24,282 bases of DNA from RUG13615 sp040307715 (GCA_040307715.1 JAWRJC010000064.1:1-24282); one strand, 5' to 3'. Shown: positions 7,762 through 16,054, numbered from the stretch's first letter. Made by a program: numbers and translations. The notes: generated from the letters alone by a model not told the origin.

Positions 7762-8229
7762 TCATTTGACGGCATCTTTCAGTTTTGCGGCAAGCCCCGG
7801 ATCGGCAGCAGGCCTGTTTGATTTCTGCAGCGCAGCACAGAACTCCTCAAAGCCTGTTCGTTTCCCATAGGGCTGAAACGTGAATGCCTGTGTTTTCCCG
7901 TGATCTCCGCTCCAGTACAGATACAGCCAGGGGCCTGCGTTTCCGCAGTCGAGACTCTCTGACCGGTCAACGACTGTCCCGTCCTTAAGGTGTCCGTAAA
8001 AGGTGTCCCATTCTTCTTCCGACAGTTCGATCGTTCCGGTCACCGTTGCGTCCGCTTCCGTCAGCGGCCAGTGATCTCCTTCCCGTTTTTCATGATAGAA
8101 ATAGTATTTTCCCTGCGAAGTGAAAAACCGGAACCGCTGATACTGCGGCGGATATGTGGAGGCATCGTACGTATAATAGAATTCTTTGATCTCTTTCAGT
8201 CCGATGTCTTTGCCGACTGTCTTTGCCAT
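7762..8229 (-). CDS. Hypothetical protein (155 aa)
   Basis: I chose the ATG at 8229 because GGGAGGTGA lies just upstream; the frame is open for 11 more codons without a better site. The 155-residue product is soluble and aromatic-rich. It has a YYTYDASTYPPQYQRFRFF stretch near 18-36, a central TGTIELSEEEWDTFYGHL segment and a C-terminal helix. The pattern of short strands suggests a small beta-rich domain. I do not recognise the family. It probably shares a transcript with the membrane protein downstream. Confidence 0.72.
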   Translation of the reverse strand: MAKTVGKDIGLKEIKEFYYTYDASTYPPQYQRFRFFTSQGKYYFYHEKREGDHWPLTEADATVTGTIELSEEEWDTFYGHLKDGTVVDRSESLDCGNAGPWLYLYWSGDHGKTQAFTFQPYGKRTGFEEFCAALQKSNRPAADPGLAAKLKDAVK

Positions 8230-8318
8230 CCGGTCACCTCCCGGGACGACGGTCCCTGACACAGTGTTCTTTTTTTCATTTTACCAACAACGTAGTTATC
8301 TTGCCAGTTCTTCCCGTC

Positions 8319-8347
8319 TTGTAGATATGGAAATTTTAGGATAGAAT
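8319..8347 (+). promoter_or_regulatory. Promoter for the plsC-like/gltS-like pair
   Basis: TTGTAG (8319-8324), a 17-base spacer and TAGAAT (8342-8347, five of six to consensus) sit 33 bases before the acyltransferase start. Confidence 0.55.
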
Positions 8348-8379
8348 ATTTGTAGCAATTGATCAAAGGAGGAACCGTC

Positions 8380-9516
8380 ATGGGCGATGCGCACCGGCGG
8401 CATCAGATCGTGTGGCGGCTGTTCTACGCGGTCTGCAATAAATGGATCTGCCGGAAATTTCATTTCACCCACGAAGATCTTCATATCGATGGCCCGGTCC
8501 TGCTGATCCCCAACCACGTCAGCGCCTGGGATCCTTTTCTGGTAGCAATGAGTCTCAAGGACAAGCAGGTCTACTACGTAGCCAGCGAGCACCTTTTCCG
8601 CAAGGGCATCACCACAAAGATGCTCACATGGCTCGTGGCACCGATCCCGAGGAGCAAAGCATCAGCAGGAACGGACACGGTGCGCGCCTGCCTGCGGCAT
8701 CTGCGCAGCGGGCACTCAGTCTGCATCTTCTCCGAAGGCGAACAGAGCTGGGACGGGCGCAACCACCCTGTCTTCGCTGCCACCGGCAAACTGGCAAAGA
8801 CCTCCGGTGCAACGCTCGTCACCTACCGGCTGGAAGGGATCTACCTCAGCAAACCGCGCTGGGCGGATACGGTCCGCCGCGGCACTTCCCACGGATACCC
8901 CGTCGGCATCTATCCCCCCGACATCCTGAAAACCATGAGCGCGGATGAGATCACAGCCAGGATCAACCAGGACATCCGGGAAGATGCCTGGGAACGCCAG
9001 CGCACCTTTCCTGTTTCCTACCGCGGCAGGCGGCTCGCCGAAGGACTGGAACGCGTTCTTTATCTCTGCCCGCACTGCAGGAGGATCGGAACGCTGACAA
9101 GCAAAGACGACCGTCTGTCGTGCTCCTGCGGTCTGTCTGTCAGATACCGGCCGGACGGCTTTTTCGAACCTGAGACCCCGTTTGCGGACATCGCGCAGTG
9201 GGAAGACTGGCAAAAGGAATCGCTCCGTTCAGGCGATTACGAACACGATAACGTGCTGTTCACTGATGAGGCTGTACAACTGACTGAGATCGGTGCCGGG
9301 CACACAGAGATCCCCCTCTGCGAAGGAACCCTGATCCAGTATCCGGATCATCTCAAGTGCGGCACATATGAGTTTTCGCTGTCCGAGGTAGATAACATGG
9401 CGATGACCAGAACACACATCCTGCTGTTCAGTATCGCCGGCTCCTATTTTCAGCTTAGCGCCAGACCGGGAATCAACTTCAGGAAGTACCTCGAACTCTG
9501 GAAAGCACAGGAATAA
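8380..9516 (+). CDS. Lysophospholipid acyltransferase family protein (PlsC-type) with C-terminal zinc-ribbon-like region
   Basis: The protein has 378 residues. The acyltransferase core shows the catalytic HX4D motif NHVSAWD (H46, D51) and the glycerol-phosphate motif FSEGEQSWDG (117-126), as in 1-acyl-glycerol-3-phosphate acyltransferases that make phosphatidic acid at the membrane. It is longer than usual PlsC (about 200-250 residues). After about residue 225 there is CPHC (230-233) and CSC (248-250), a likely zinc ribbon, then about 125 residues of unknown function. The start at 8380 has AAAGGAGGA six bases upstream; a TTG seven codons earlier is less likely. The gene ends three bases before the GltS-like start, so the two are an operon. 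Confidence 0.85.
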   Translation: MGDAHRRHQIVWRLFYAVCNKWICRKFHFTHEDLHIDGPVLLIPNHVSAWDPFLVAMSLKDKQVYYVASEHLFRKGITTKMLTWLVAPIPRSKASAGTDTVRACLRHLRSGHSVCIFSEGEQSWDGRNHPVFAATGKLAKTSGATLVTYRLEGIYLSKPRWADTVRRGTSHGYPVGIYPPDILKTMSADEITARINQDIREDAWERQRTFPVSYRGRRLAEGLERVLYLCPHCRRIGTLTSKDDRLSCSCGLSVRYRPDGFFEPETPFADIAQWEDWQKESLRSGDYEHDNVLFTDEAVQLTEIGAGHTEIPLCEGTLIQYPDHLKCGTYEFSLSEVDNMAMTRTHILLFSIAGSYFQLSARPGINFRKYLELWKAQE

Positions 9517-9519
9517 ACC

Positions 9520-10896
9520 ATGGATTACTCTGCAGCAAATCTGCAATTATGGAACGTTATCATCCAGCTCGGCGCGATCGCGGCGGCGATCCTGCTGGCC
9601 AATCTGTTGCGCCAGCGGGTCCCCTTCATCCGCGGAACATTGATGCCGATCGCCGTTCTGGGCGGTTTTCTGCTGCTCGGAGCACGTTATGCCGGCATCG
9701 TACAGGTGGATGTCCGTTTTATGGAGATCCTGGTCTATCACGGGATCGCGCTCGGATTCATCGCAATGAGCCTGCGCGTACCGGAAAGCCGGGAGGCGGC
9801 TGACGGGGAACTCACCAGTCTGAAGTCCGGCGCCGTGATCGTCAGTTCCTATCTCGTGCAGGGCATCTCCGGTCTTCTGATCACCCTCTGCCTGGCTTAT
9901 ACCGTCATGCCCGGTCTGTTCAAAGCAGCGGGACTGCTCTTGCCAATGGGGTTCGGGCAGGGTCCCGGACAGGCGAACAATGTCGGCAGTACCTACGAAT
10001 CGCTCGGGTTTGCGGGCGGCCGCAGTTTCGGGCTGGCCGTCGCTGCCGCCGGATATCTCGTCGCGTGCATTGTCGGCGTGGTGATCCTGAACATTCTGGC
10101 GAGGAAAGGAAAGATCGGCAAAACGCACGCTGCCGCAGTCGAACAGCCGACGGTGGACTTTTTCCAAAGCGAGAACGAGATCCCGGTCTCGGATTCGATC
10201 GACAAACTCTCCGTACAGATCGCGATGGTGTTGCTCGTCTATCTGGCGACTTACCTCTCGACGCGCGGACTGACGGCAGGCATCGCCGCGCTGTCTCACA
10301 GCCTTGCCGCCACGGTCAATTCCCTGCTGTGGGGATTTAATTTCATCATCGGTTCGGCACTCGCCATCCTGCTGCGTATCCTTCTCGAGAAATCAAAAAA
10401 AGCCGGCCTGATCAGGCGGCAGTACCAGAACAACTACCTGCTCAACCGCATTTCCGGCTTTTTCTTCGATATGATGATCGTTGCGGGCATCGGCTCCATC
10501 AATGTTGAGGACATCCGCGGTCTGTGGCTGCCGTTCCTCCTCCTGGTGACCGCCGGCGGCATCTTGACCTGGATCCACCTCACCATCGTCTGCCGCAAAG
10601 CTTATCCCGGTTATTACTATGAAGGGCTGATCTCCATGTACGGCATGATGACCGGCACCATCAGTTCCGGCGTCCTTCTTCTGCGCGAGATCGACCCCGC
10701 GCTTCGCACACCGGCTGCCAACAACCTGATCACCGGAAGCAGCTTCGGCATCCTGCTCGGTGCCCCGGTACTTGTTTTCGTCGGTCTGGCCGCCCGTTCC
10801 GCAACCATGTGCTGGGCAGTTGTCGGCATGGTGGCTGTCTATCTTGCCGCCTTATACCTGCTGATCTTCAAGGCACACGGCCGCAAAAGGCATTGA
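9520..10896 (+). CDS. GltS-like sodium/glutamate symporter family protein
   Basis: The protein has 458 residues with about ten to twelve hydrophobic segments. The first half contains GFGQGPGQANNVGSTY (near 147-162), which corresponds to the Gly-rich substrate-site hairpin of GltS. A second repeat-like half has MYGMMTGTISSGVLLLREIDP (about residues 374-394). GltS carriers import glutamate with sodium through the cytoplasmic membrane; substrate here is inferred from family only. The polar loop near residues 195-232 separates the two halves. It starts three bases after the acyltransferase stop with an AGGA site. It converges on the Imm32-like gene with only four bases between stops and no obvious terminator. 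Confidence 0.75.
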   Translation: MDYSAANLQLWNVIIQLGAIAAAILLANLLRQRVPFIRGTLMPIAVLGGFLLLGARYAGIVQVDVRFMEILVYHGIALGFIAMSLRVPESREAADGELTSLKSGAVIVSSYLVQGISGLLITLCLAYTVMPGLFKAAGLLLPMGFGQGPGQANNVGSTYESLGFAGGRSFGLAVAAAGYLVACIVGVVILNILARKGKIGKTHAAAVEQPTVDFFQSENEIPVSDSIDKLSVQIAMVLLVYLATYLSTRGLTAGIAALSHSLAATVNSLLWGFNFIIGSALAILLRILLEKSKKAGLIRRQYQNNYLLNRISGFFFDMMIVAGIGSINVEDIRGLWLPFLLLVTAGGILTWIHLTIVCRKAYPGYYYEGLISMYGMMTGTISSGVLLLREIDPALRTPAANNLITGSSFGILLGAPVLVFVGLAARSATMCWAVVGMVAVYLAALYLLIFKAHGRKRH

Positions 10897-10900
10897 TCCT

Positions 10901-11113
10901 CTATTCCGTCTTCCCGATAATAAGCGCACAGGAGCCTTCCTCCAGTGAATTAAAGACATCCAGATGAAAGTGGCTGCCTGCCGGCTCTTTGGCAAGCGCC
11001 AGAATGTTCTGCGACAGAGACAGAAGACCGGCCCAATTCGCATCGATCACACATGCCCCGTCTTCATCAACGCTGACGCGGATCTTAAAGCCATCTTCCC
11101 ATTTCATATCCAT
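10901..11113 (-). CDS. Small Imm32-like protein (70 aa)
   Basis: The ATG at 11113 follows a clear AGGAGGGA site. The 70-residue product has the pattern VSVDEDGACVIDANWAGLL, then LSLSQNILALAKEP, then GSHFHLDVFNSLEEGSCALI. This resembles the Imm32 immunity-protein family as I remember it (DEDG..., GLLSL, GSHFHLD, LEEGS). The identification is tentative, and no polymorphic toxin gene is visible nearby. It lies 35 bases downstream of the XRE-desulfoferrodoxin gene on the same strand and may share its transcript. Confidence 0.65.
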   Translation of the reverse strand: MDMKWEDGFKIRVSVDEDGACVIDANWAGLLSLSQNILALAKEPAGSHFHLDVFNSLEEGSCALIIGKTE

Positions 11114-11148
11114 ACCAATCCCTCCTGATGGCCCGGCAAGGGCTATAT

Positions 11149-11730
11149 TTATTTTAGTGCAAAAAGACCGTGCCGGTTACAATACGCATACATGGTCTTC
11201 ACGCGGTCGATTTTAAAACGCGCCTCCGCATTTCCTTCCGGATACAGTTTGACGATCTGTACACCGCTGTCGGACACAGCTGCCAGAAATGAGATGTAGT
11301 GCTCCTTTGTCATCGGATGATCCACGGTCACGTAGTACTCATCTTCTGCGATTTCTTTTCTGATGCAGTGTGCTTCATCCATCTCTTCCGTCTCCGCCGG
11401 CACCAGTGTGACACCGCAGCAGCTGATCACGGCTTCCCCGGTCGAACGGATCACATTACCGCAGACCGGACAGACATACCACTTGCCGCGCGTCATGTTG
11501 GCTGTCCGGTTGACATTCTTGACATGATTACCGGAGAGCAGTTCGATTACCGAAATCCCGAGCGCATCCGCGAGCGGTTCGAGCAGACTGATGTCGGGAT
11601 ACCCGCGGCCTGTTTCCCACTTGCTGACCGCCTTGCTGCTCACGCAGATCTTCTCCGCCAGTTCCTCCTGCGTCAGTCGTTTGCTTTCTCTGAGTCTTTT
11701 AATGACCTCTCCGGTCACGTATCTATCCAT
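11149..11730 (-). CDS. XRE helix-turn-helix regulator fused to a complete desulfoferrodoxin (superoxide reductase-type) domain
   Basis: The protein has 193 residues. Residues 5-62 are a Cro/CI-type HTH (LTQEELAEKICVSSKAVSKW at 19-38). A desulfoferrodoxin follows. Its N-terminal Fe(Cys)4 subdomain is C87-x2-C90-G and C104-C105-G, and its superoxide-reductase subdomain shows H121, HPMTKEH (H138 and H144) and YCNRHG (C184 and H187). These match the four-His/one-Cys iron site of the family, and KLYPEGNAEARF (161-172) matches the usual strand. Family knowledge says superoxide reductases turn superoxide into peroxide. Fused to an HTH, the likely role is an iron-based redox sensor, which is inference. 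The start at 11730 has AAGGAGGT seven bases upstream. The GNAT gene lies 84 bases upstream. Confidence 0.87.
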   Translation of the reverse strand: MDRYVTGEVIKRLRESKRLTQEELAEKICVSSKAVSKWETGRGYPDISLLEPLADALGISVIELLSGNHVKNVNRTANMTRGKWYVCPVCGNVIRSTGEAVISCCGVTLVPAETEEMDEAHCIRKEIAEDEYYVTVDHPMTKEHYISFLAAVSDSGVQIVKLYPEGNAEARFKIDRVKTMYAYCNRHGLFALK

Positions 11731-11814
11731 GTTGCATACCTCCTTACGGCGCCAGTGTACCACCGCTGCCGCGGAGTTGTTACCTACGCTTCGTAGAGTC
11801 CGGCCCGCCGGCGT

Positions 11815-12333
11815 TCAACGGCCATTCGCTGTCCAGATGCCTTTCACGATTTCCCGCTGTTCTCCCTGATAACAGCCGGTCCCTTCGAAGACTGTTTCAA
11901 ACCCGCAGTTTGCCAGCACTTTGCAGGATGGTACATTCTCTTTGAGGCTGATGCCATATACTTCTGAGATGCCAAGCGTCTGTGCCATCACCGGAAGAAA
12001 TGCGCGGACAGCTTCTTCCGCGTAACCGTTTCCTCTGTATCTTTCCCCGATATGATAGCCGATCTCATAGGTGCCTTCCACCATCGGAACCATCTGAACA
12101 TACCCTGCAAAGCCGCCGTCTTCCTGCCGGATCACTGCATAAACCAGCGGGCCATCCTGCGCATCGTACCGGTTCATCAGAAAAGCAACGGTCTCCCGGG
12201 CCTCCTCTACGGTCTCAAAGACCTCATCCGGGAGGAACCGCCGTGTCGCATCATCCAGAGAGTCAGCATGGATCGCCTCTGCCATCTCCATGGTCAGTTC
12301 TGTGATCCTGAGTCTGTTCGTTAAAACTTCCAT
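11815..12333 (-). CDS. GNAT family N-acetyltransferase
   Basis: The product is 172 residues. The fold pattern is that of GNAT enzymes of the RimJ/RimL type: an N-terminal LTNRLRITELTMEMAEAI, the acetyl-CoA-binding motif A at GERYRGNGYAEEAVRAF (about 96-112), and ENVPSCKVLANCGFETV, where an Asn/Ser-rich turn precedes the last strands. It probably transfers acetyl from acetyl-CoA to an amine; substrate is unknown. The start ATG (12333) overlaps the stop of the upstream Ntn-hydrolase gene by 13 bases, and GAGGA abuts the ATG, so translation is probably coupled. The frame is open upstream for 11 codons inside that gene. Confidence 0.84.
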   Translation of the reverse strand: MEVLTNRLRITELTMEMAEAIHADSLDDATRRFLPDEVFETVEEARETVAFLMNRYDAQDGPLVYAVIRQEDGGFAGYVQMVPMVEGTYEIGYHIGERYRGNGYAEEAVRAFLPVMAQTLGISEVYGISLKENVPSCKVLANCGFETVFEGTGCYQGEQREIVKGIWTANGR

Positions 12334-13004
12334 TCCTCGATCTGTTCCCAGTTTCTGTTTTCGCACCAGTAAACCGTTCTTTCTGCGACGTCATAGACCA
12401 TCGAAACGACCGTCGGACACACCTCCTGCGAGACTGCTTTCAGGACGGCAAAGCAATCCTGTACATCGAACTCATCCGATGCACCCTGCAGCATTTTTTC
12501 CGCTGTATGATATCTGTCCCGGCCCATCCACGGATGCGTTTCCGCGTCCTGTTTGAACGGCGAAAAGTTAGTCAGAACAGCATGATCCGGTTTCTCATAA
12601 TACCTGCAGCCCTGTCCCGGAATGAGATGCAGCACGTTCCCGTCCGCATCCGACAAAGCAGACATGAATGTCACGCCGGGGAGGCTGAACACCGGACGTT
12701 CCTGCGCCGTCTTCCGGATCTCCTGCAGTGTTTTCTTCTGCAGCAGTAAGTCGATATCGAGCAGGAGCACATTCTCACCGTCTCCTGATGGATCGCTCCT
12801 GTCATTGAACGGCCAGCAAGTCGGCATCCCCACGAAATCGCCTCGGCTGTTTGCTCCGAAAAGTGGCAGCCAGCCTTCCTTTGCGTCATCGATCTCGATG
12901 AATACGCCTTCCTCTGCAGTCCGGACACGGTACGTCATATCCAGAATATCCAGATTCCAGCCCACGATCGTCTTTTTCTTATTGACAACTATACTTGTAC
13001 ACAT
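12321..13004 (-). CDS. Ntn-hydrolase, choloylglycine hydrolase/penicillin acylase-like
   Basis: The protein has 227 residues and starts MCTSIVV, so removal of Met would expose Cys2 as the N-terminal nucleophile of linear amide C-N hydrolases (family C59/C45). GWNLDILDM (15-23), GANSRGDFVGMP (50-61), GVTFMSALSDADGNV and the downstream LTNFSPF are arranged as in that family. It is shorter than bile-salt hydrolases (about 320 residues). Bile salt hydrolysis is therefore not assured; acyl-homoserine lactone, N-acyl amide or other linear amide substrates are equally possible. The ATG at 13004 follows GAGAAG. The gene overlaps the GNAT gene by 13 bases. Confidence 0.75.
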   Translation of the reverse strand: MCTSIVVNKKKTIVGWNLDILDMTYRVRTAEEGVFIEIDDAKEGWLPLFGANSRGDFVGMPTCWPFNDRSDPSGDGENVLLLDIDLLLQKKTLQEIRKTAQERPVFSLPGVTFMSALSDADGNVLHLIPGQGCRYYEKPDHAVLTNFSPFKQDAETHPWMGRDRYHTAEKMLQGASDEFDVQDCFAVLKAVSQEVCPTVVSMVYDVAERTVYWCENRNWEQIEEWKF

Positions 13005-13027
13005 TGTTTCTTCTCATTCTGCTAGTT

Positions 13028-13033
13028 TTTATA
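13028..13033 (-). promoter_or_regulatory. Candidate -10 box for the Ntn-hydrolase/GNAT unit
   Basis: The minus-strand reading is TATAAA, 24 bases before the start codon. No convincing -35 box is seen at 16-18 bases, so only the -10 is proposed. Confidence 0.35.
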
Positions 13034-13099
13034 CCGGCGAATCCGGGAGCAGTTCCGTTAGCAAAGTATCACACAGGCACCTTCCTGAACGCAACATGC

Positions 13100-14698
13100 T
13101 CAAAGAGCAGCGAAGATCCGGCTGCCTTTCGTATTGAGCCAGCGCAGCAGCAGCAATGCCCCGACAGCGAATACCGCCGCCCAGATCGACAGATACAGCA
13201 CCGGTCCGATCCGGTAGGCGAACAGCATATACAAAGCCGCAAATACAGCGCAGAACCCCCAGCTGCTGAACAGCACGAGCGTCACCGCGCCGCCCTGTTT
13301 GATCGGCGCTGTTTCATCCGTCCAGTTCAGAAGCGGCATTTTCACACCGATGAACATCCCGTACAGCGCGCTGAACACCGTATACAGCATTGGCACAGCC
13401 AGAACGAGCAGCCGGACGGCCGGCGATTCCTTTACTACGATCGCCGCACAGACTGCCGCAAACAGCATGGGAACCGAGGTCAGGATCACCTGCACAGACA
13501 CTTTGGCGCGCAGCACCGTGGCCGGGGTGACCGGCAGCGACTGCGGGATCCAAAGGCTCTTTCCTTCCAGAGAAAGCGACGGTGCCGCGATGTCCGTCAT
13601 CGAGGTGAGCGTCAGCAGGGCGGTGCAGAACAGAACAGCGGCAGTACCGGGCATGCCGCTGAACACGCTGTTCAGCGCGTCGACAGCCACTGCGCCTTTC
13701 CAAAGTATCAGGACTCCAATCACGGGTATGAACAGGATGCCAAGTCCGCAGTTGAGCATATAATTCGGGCTGGATGTGAACCGTGCGAACTCTTTGCCGA
13801 GCACCGCACCAAAGACCGACTTCTCCTTCGCCTGTTTTTCCACGTAGCGCACTTTGCCGGTCTTCCCGCTCGCAGTAGCGATGCTTAAGAAACTGCGGGT
13901 CATCAGCGCGAAGAGCAGCGCGAGCAGTCCGATGGAAACGATCGTGAAGATCACAGCCGGCACAACAGCCCCCTCTCCGATCCGCCCCAGCAGGTAGAGG
14001 ACATACGCCGCCCCCTTAACTGCATCGCCGTAGACCATCGCATTCTGCAGGATGTTGTTCAGGATATCCTGCAGTTTGAAGAAAAAGAGATAGTAGACGC
14101 CGAAGAACAGCAGCGCGATCAGCACCGTTGTGAAGGACCGGTTCTTAAGACGCAGGCTGATCTTCGCCACCAGCCAGCCAAGCAGGCACGACAGGAACAG
14201 TACGATGACCGTGAGGATCAGGAGCAGCAGCAGACCGCATACCACCTTCGAAACACTCGTACCTGCCGCGATCCAGTAAACGATGAGGGCCGGGAGGAAA
14301 GCGGCTGTCGTATACAGCGCCCCCATCAGGTAGACATTCATCAGTCTGGCGGTCATGATCGTCTTGACCGGGATCGGCAGACAGAGCAATTGGTCGTTAT
14401 CCTTCGCCAGATAGAGACTGGCATAGGTGTTGAACACGCTGCCGAACACCCCGAGCATGGTCGCGATCAGCCCCAGCAGCAGGAAGTAAAACCAGCCCAG
14501 CCCTGCCGTCACGAGCGTCCCGCACATGCTGGCTGACAGAAACGCGAACAGCCCGCCGAACATTCCAAAGATGATGACGAAGAAGAAAAGAAACCAACCG
14601 GCAATGCCCGCTTTGGAACGCATCCGGTTCTTCTTCGGGTTGTAGAAATAGGTCTTGAATATCTCTGCAAATTGCTTTTTCAGAAGGATCCGCAGCAT
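13100..14698 (-). CDS. ABC transporter permease (putative exporter)
   Basis: The product is 532 residues with about twelve hydrophobic segments. The N-terminus, MLRILLKKQFAEIFKTYF then SKAGIAGWFLFFF, and a conserved-looking LAKDNDQLLCLPIPVKTIM loop near residues 97-115 are typical of a Bacillota exporter permease family paired with a single CcmA-like ATPase. It ends one base away from the ATPase gene stop, with GGAGGCGGAATAAA upstream of its ATG (14698), so coupling is likely. The frame extends 15 codons upstream inside the ATPase gene but without a better start. Substrate is unknown; a TetR regulator in the same operon suggests a drug, lipid or peptide exporter. Confidence 0.87.
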   Translation of the reverse strand: MLRILLKKQFAEIFKTYFYNPKKNRMRSKAGIAGWFLFFFVIIFGMFGGLFAFLSASMCGTLVTAGLGWFYFLLLGLIATMLGVFGSVFNTYASLYLAKDNDQLLCLPIPVKTIMTARLMNVYLMGALYTTAAFLPALIVYWIAAGTSVSKVVCGLLLLLILTVIVLFLSCLLGWLVAKISLRLKNRSFTTVLIALLFFGVYYLFFFKLQDILNNILQNAMVYGDAVKGAAYVLYLLGRIGEGAVVPAVIFTIVSIGLLALLFALMTRSFLSIATASGKTGKVRYVEKQAKEKSVFGAVLGKEFARFTSSPNYMLNCGLGILFIPVIGVLILWKGAVAVDALNSVFSGMPGTAAVLFCTALLTLTSMTDIAAPSLSLEGKSLWIPQSLPVTPATVLRAKVSVQVILTSVPMLFAAVCAAIVVKESPAVRLLVLAVPMLYTVFSALYGMFIGVKMPLLNWTDETAPIKQGGAVTLVLFSSWGFCAVFAALYMLFAYRIGPVLYLSIWAAVFAVGALLLLRWLNTKGSRIFAAL

Positions 14699-14699
14699 T

Positions 14700-15407
14700 T
14701 TATTCCGCCTCCAGTTCCAGGAACACCTCTTCGAGGCTCTCATCCCCTTTGACTTCGTCCATCGTGCCGACCTTGACCAGTTTGCCCTGCTTGATGATCG
14801 CGACCTTGTCGCAGAGCTTTTCTGCGACCTCCAGCACGTGCGTGGAGAAAAAGATCGCGCCGCCCGCGTCGCAGTGTTCGCGCATCATCCCCTTGAGCAG
14901 GTGGGCCGCCTTCGGGTCGAGGCCGACAAACGGCTCGTCCATGATGATCAGTTTCGGATCGTGCAGCCAGGCCGAGATGAGTGCAAGCTTCTGCTTCATG
15001 CCGTGGGAATACGCCGAGACAGGCTGCCCCAGATCATCGGTCAGTTCGAACAGATCCGCGTATTTATGGATCTTCTCCTGCCGCTCTGCAGCAGAGATCC
15101 CGAAGATATCCGCTATGAAGTTCAGATATTTGATCCCGCTCATGAAGTCGTACAGATCCGGATTGTCCGGGATGTACGCAAAAGCCTTCTTACAGGCGAC
15201 TGGCTCTTGTGCCAGATCTTTGCCGTCGATCGTGATCCTGCCGCTGTCAAACTGCAGGATGCCGACCGCACTCTTAAGTGTGGTGCTTTTGCCTGCGCCG
15301 TTGTGCCCGATGAAGCCGAAGATCTCGCCGGGCTGAATATGCAGGGACAGGTCGTCCACCGCTTTCTTATCTCCGAATGTTTTTGTCAGATGGTCGATGA
15401 CTAACAT
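14700..15407 (-). CDS. ABC transporter ATP-binding protein
   Basis: The product is 235 residues with the full ABC set: Walker A GHNGAGKST (34-42), Q-loop region near IPDN (79-82), signature YSHGMKQ (133-139, an LSGGQ variant), Walker B LIIMDEP (153-159), D-loop and switch His in FFSTH (H190). It should power the adjacent permease on the cytoplasmic face. The start overlaps the TetR gene by seven bases and its ribosome site AAAGGAGG lies within the TetR reading frame, so translation is coupled. The C-terminal SLEEVFLELEAE is typical of drug/antibiotic-type exporter ATPases. Confidence 0.93.
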   Translation of the reverse strand: MLVIDHLTKTFGDKKAVDDLSLHIQPGEIFGFIGHNGAGKSTTLKSAVGILQFDSGRITIDGKDLAQEPVACKKAFAYIPDNPDLYDFMSGIKYLNFIADIFGISAAERQEKIHKYADLFELTDDLGQPVSAYSHGMKQKLALISAWLHDPKLIIMDEPFVGLDPKAAHLLKGMMREHCDAGGAIFFSTHVLEVAEKLCDKVAIIKQGKLVKVGTMDEVKGDESLEEVFLELEAE

Positions 15408-16054
15408 ACCGATCCTCCTTTGATCCTGTTCTGTTTCTCTGCAAGTTCGCTGAAGACCGCATCTCTGTCATAGGTCCCCTCAGCGAGCCCCGGGACCTCC
15501 TTATAGGCTTTCAGAACGGAAATACTGATCTCCCGTCCGACGGATAGTATCTCTTCTTCTGTGAAGGGACAGTCATCCGTTACCATCAACGTCGCGTAAC
15601 TGAATGCTGTCAGCCAGATATTGCGGAAGAAACTGTCCGCCTGATGCGCATCCAGCCGGTAGATACGCATGATCGACTCGCGCGCCATATCCTGCGAGAA
15701 GGCCAGTGCTTCCGTCGCACCGCCGATCACCCCGTCCGGCTTCGTCAGGAAAAGCAGTTTATATAGTTCAGGCTCCTCTTTCGCAAATCGGAGATACTGC
15801 CTCCAGATGCCCTGAAACGGGATCGGCTCTTGCAGCCCTTTCTCGATAGACGCTTTATATTGTGCTTTTGCCAGTTCGTAGACGTCACCGCGCAGTTGAT
15901 CCATAGTTTCGTACCAGGTGAAGATCGGTCTGGGAGAAACGCCCAGCTCACCGGCGACTTCCCGCGCCGTTACCGCTTCGAAGCCTTTCTTCCGAACGAC
16001 TGCCAGAGCCGCCTGCGCGATCTCTTCTTTTGTGAATTTTACTTTCGGAGGCAT
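15401..16054 (-). CDS. TetR/AcrR family transcriptional regulator
   Basis: The product is 217 residues. The N-terminal three-helix DNA-binding domain is clear: FTKEEIAQAALAVVRKKGF (7-25), then TAREVAGELGVSPRPIFTWY (29-48) with the recognition helix SPRPIF. The C-terminal part, about 160 residues, is the variable ligand/dimer domain. It is the first gene of the tetR-ABC-ABC operon and overlaps the ATPase by seven bases. AAAGGAG precedes the start. Three 14-bp direct repeats over its promoter are a likely autoregulatory site. Ligand is unknown; regulation of its own exporter operon is the simplest guess. Confidence 0.9.
   Translation of the reverse strand: MPPKVKFTKEEIAQAALAVVRKKGFEAVTAREVAGELGVSPRPIFTWYETMDQLRGDVYELAKAQYKASIEKGLQEPIPFQGIWRQYLRFAKEEPELYKLLFLTKPDGVIGGATEALAFSQDMARESIMRIYRLDAHQADSFFRNIWLTAFSYATLMVTDDCPFTEEEILSVGREISISVLKAYKEVPGLAEGTYDRDAVFSELAEKQNRIKGGSVC

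Noticed and set aside
8243..8256. GGGAC-GACG-GTCCC dyad upstream of the 155-residue protein gene
   Set aside because: Only five base pairs per arm in GC-rich DNA; expected by chance.
11784..11796. CTACG-CTT-CGTAG hairpin upstream of the XRE-desulfoferrodoxin gene
   Set aside because: The 5-bp stem is short and has no T run; it is too weak to call a terminator or operator.
12995..13888. Plus-strand 297-codon open frame
   Set aside because: Its composition is Arg/His/Gln-rich without motifs, and it is antisense to the ABC permease.
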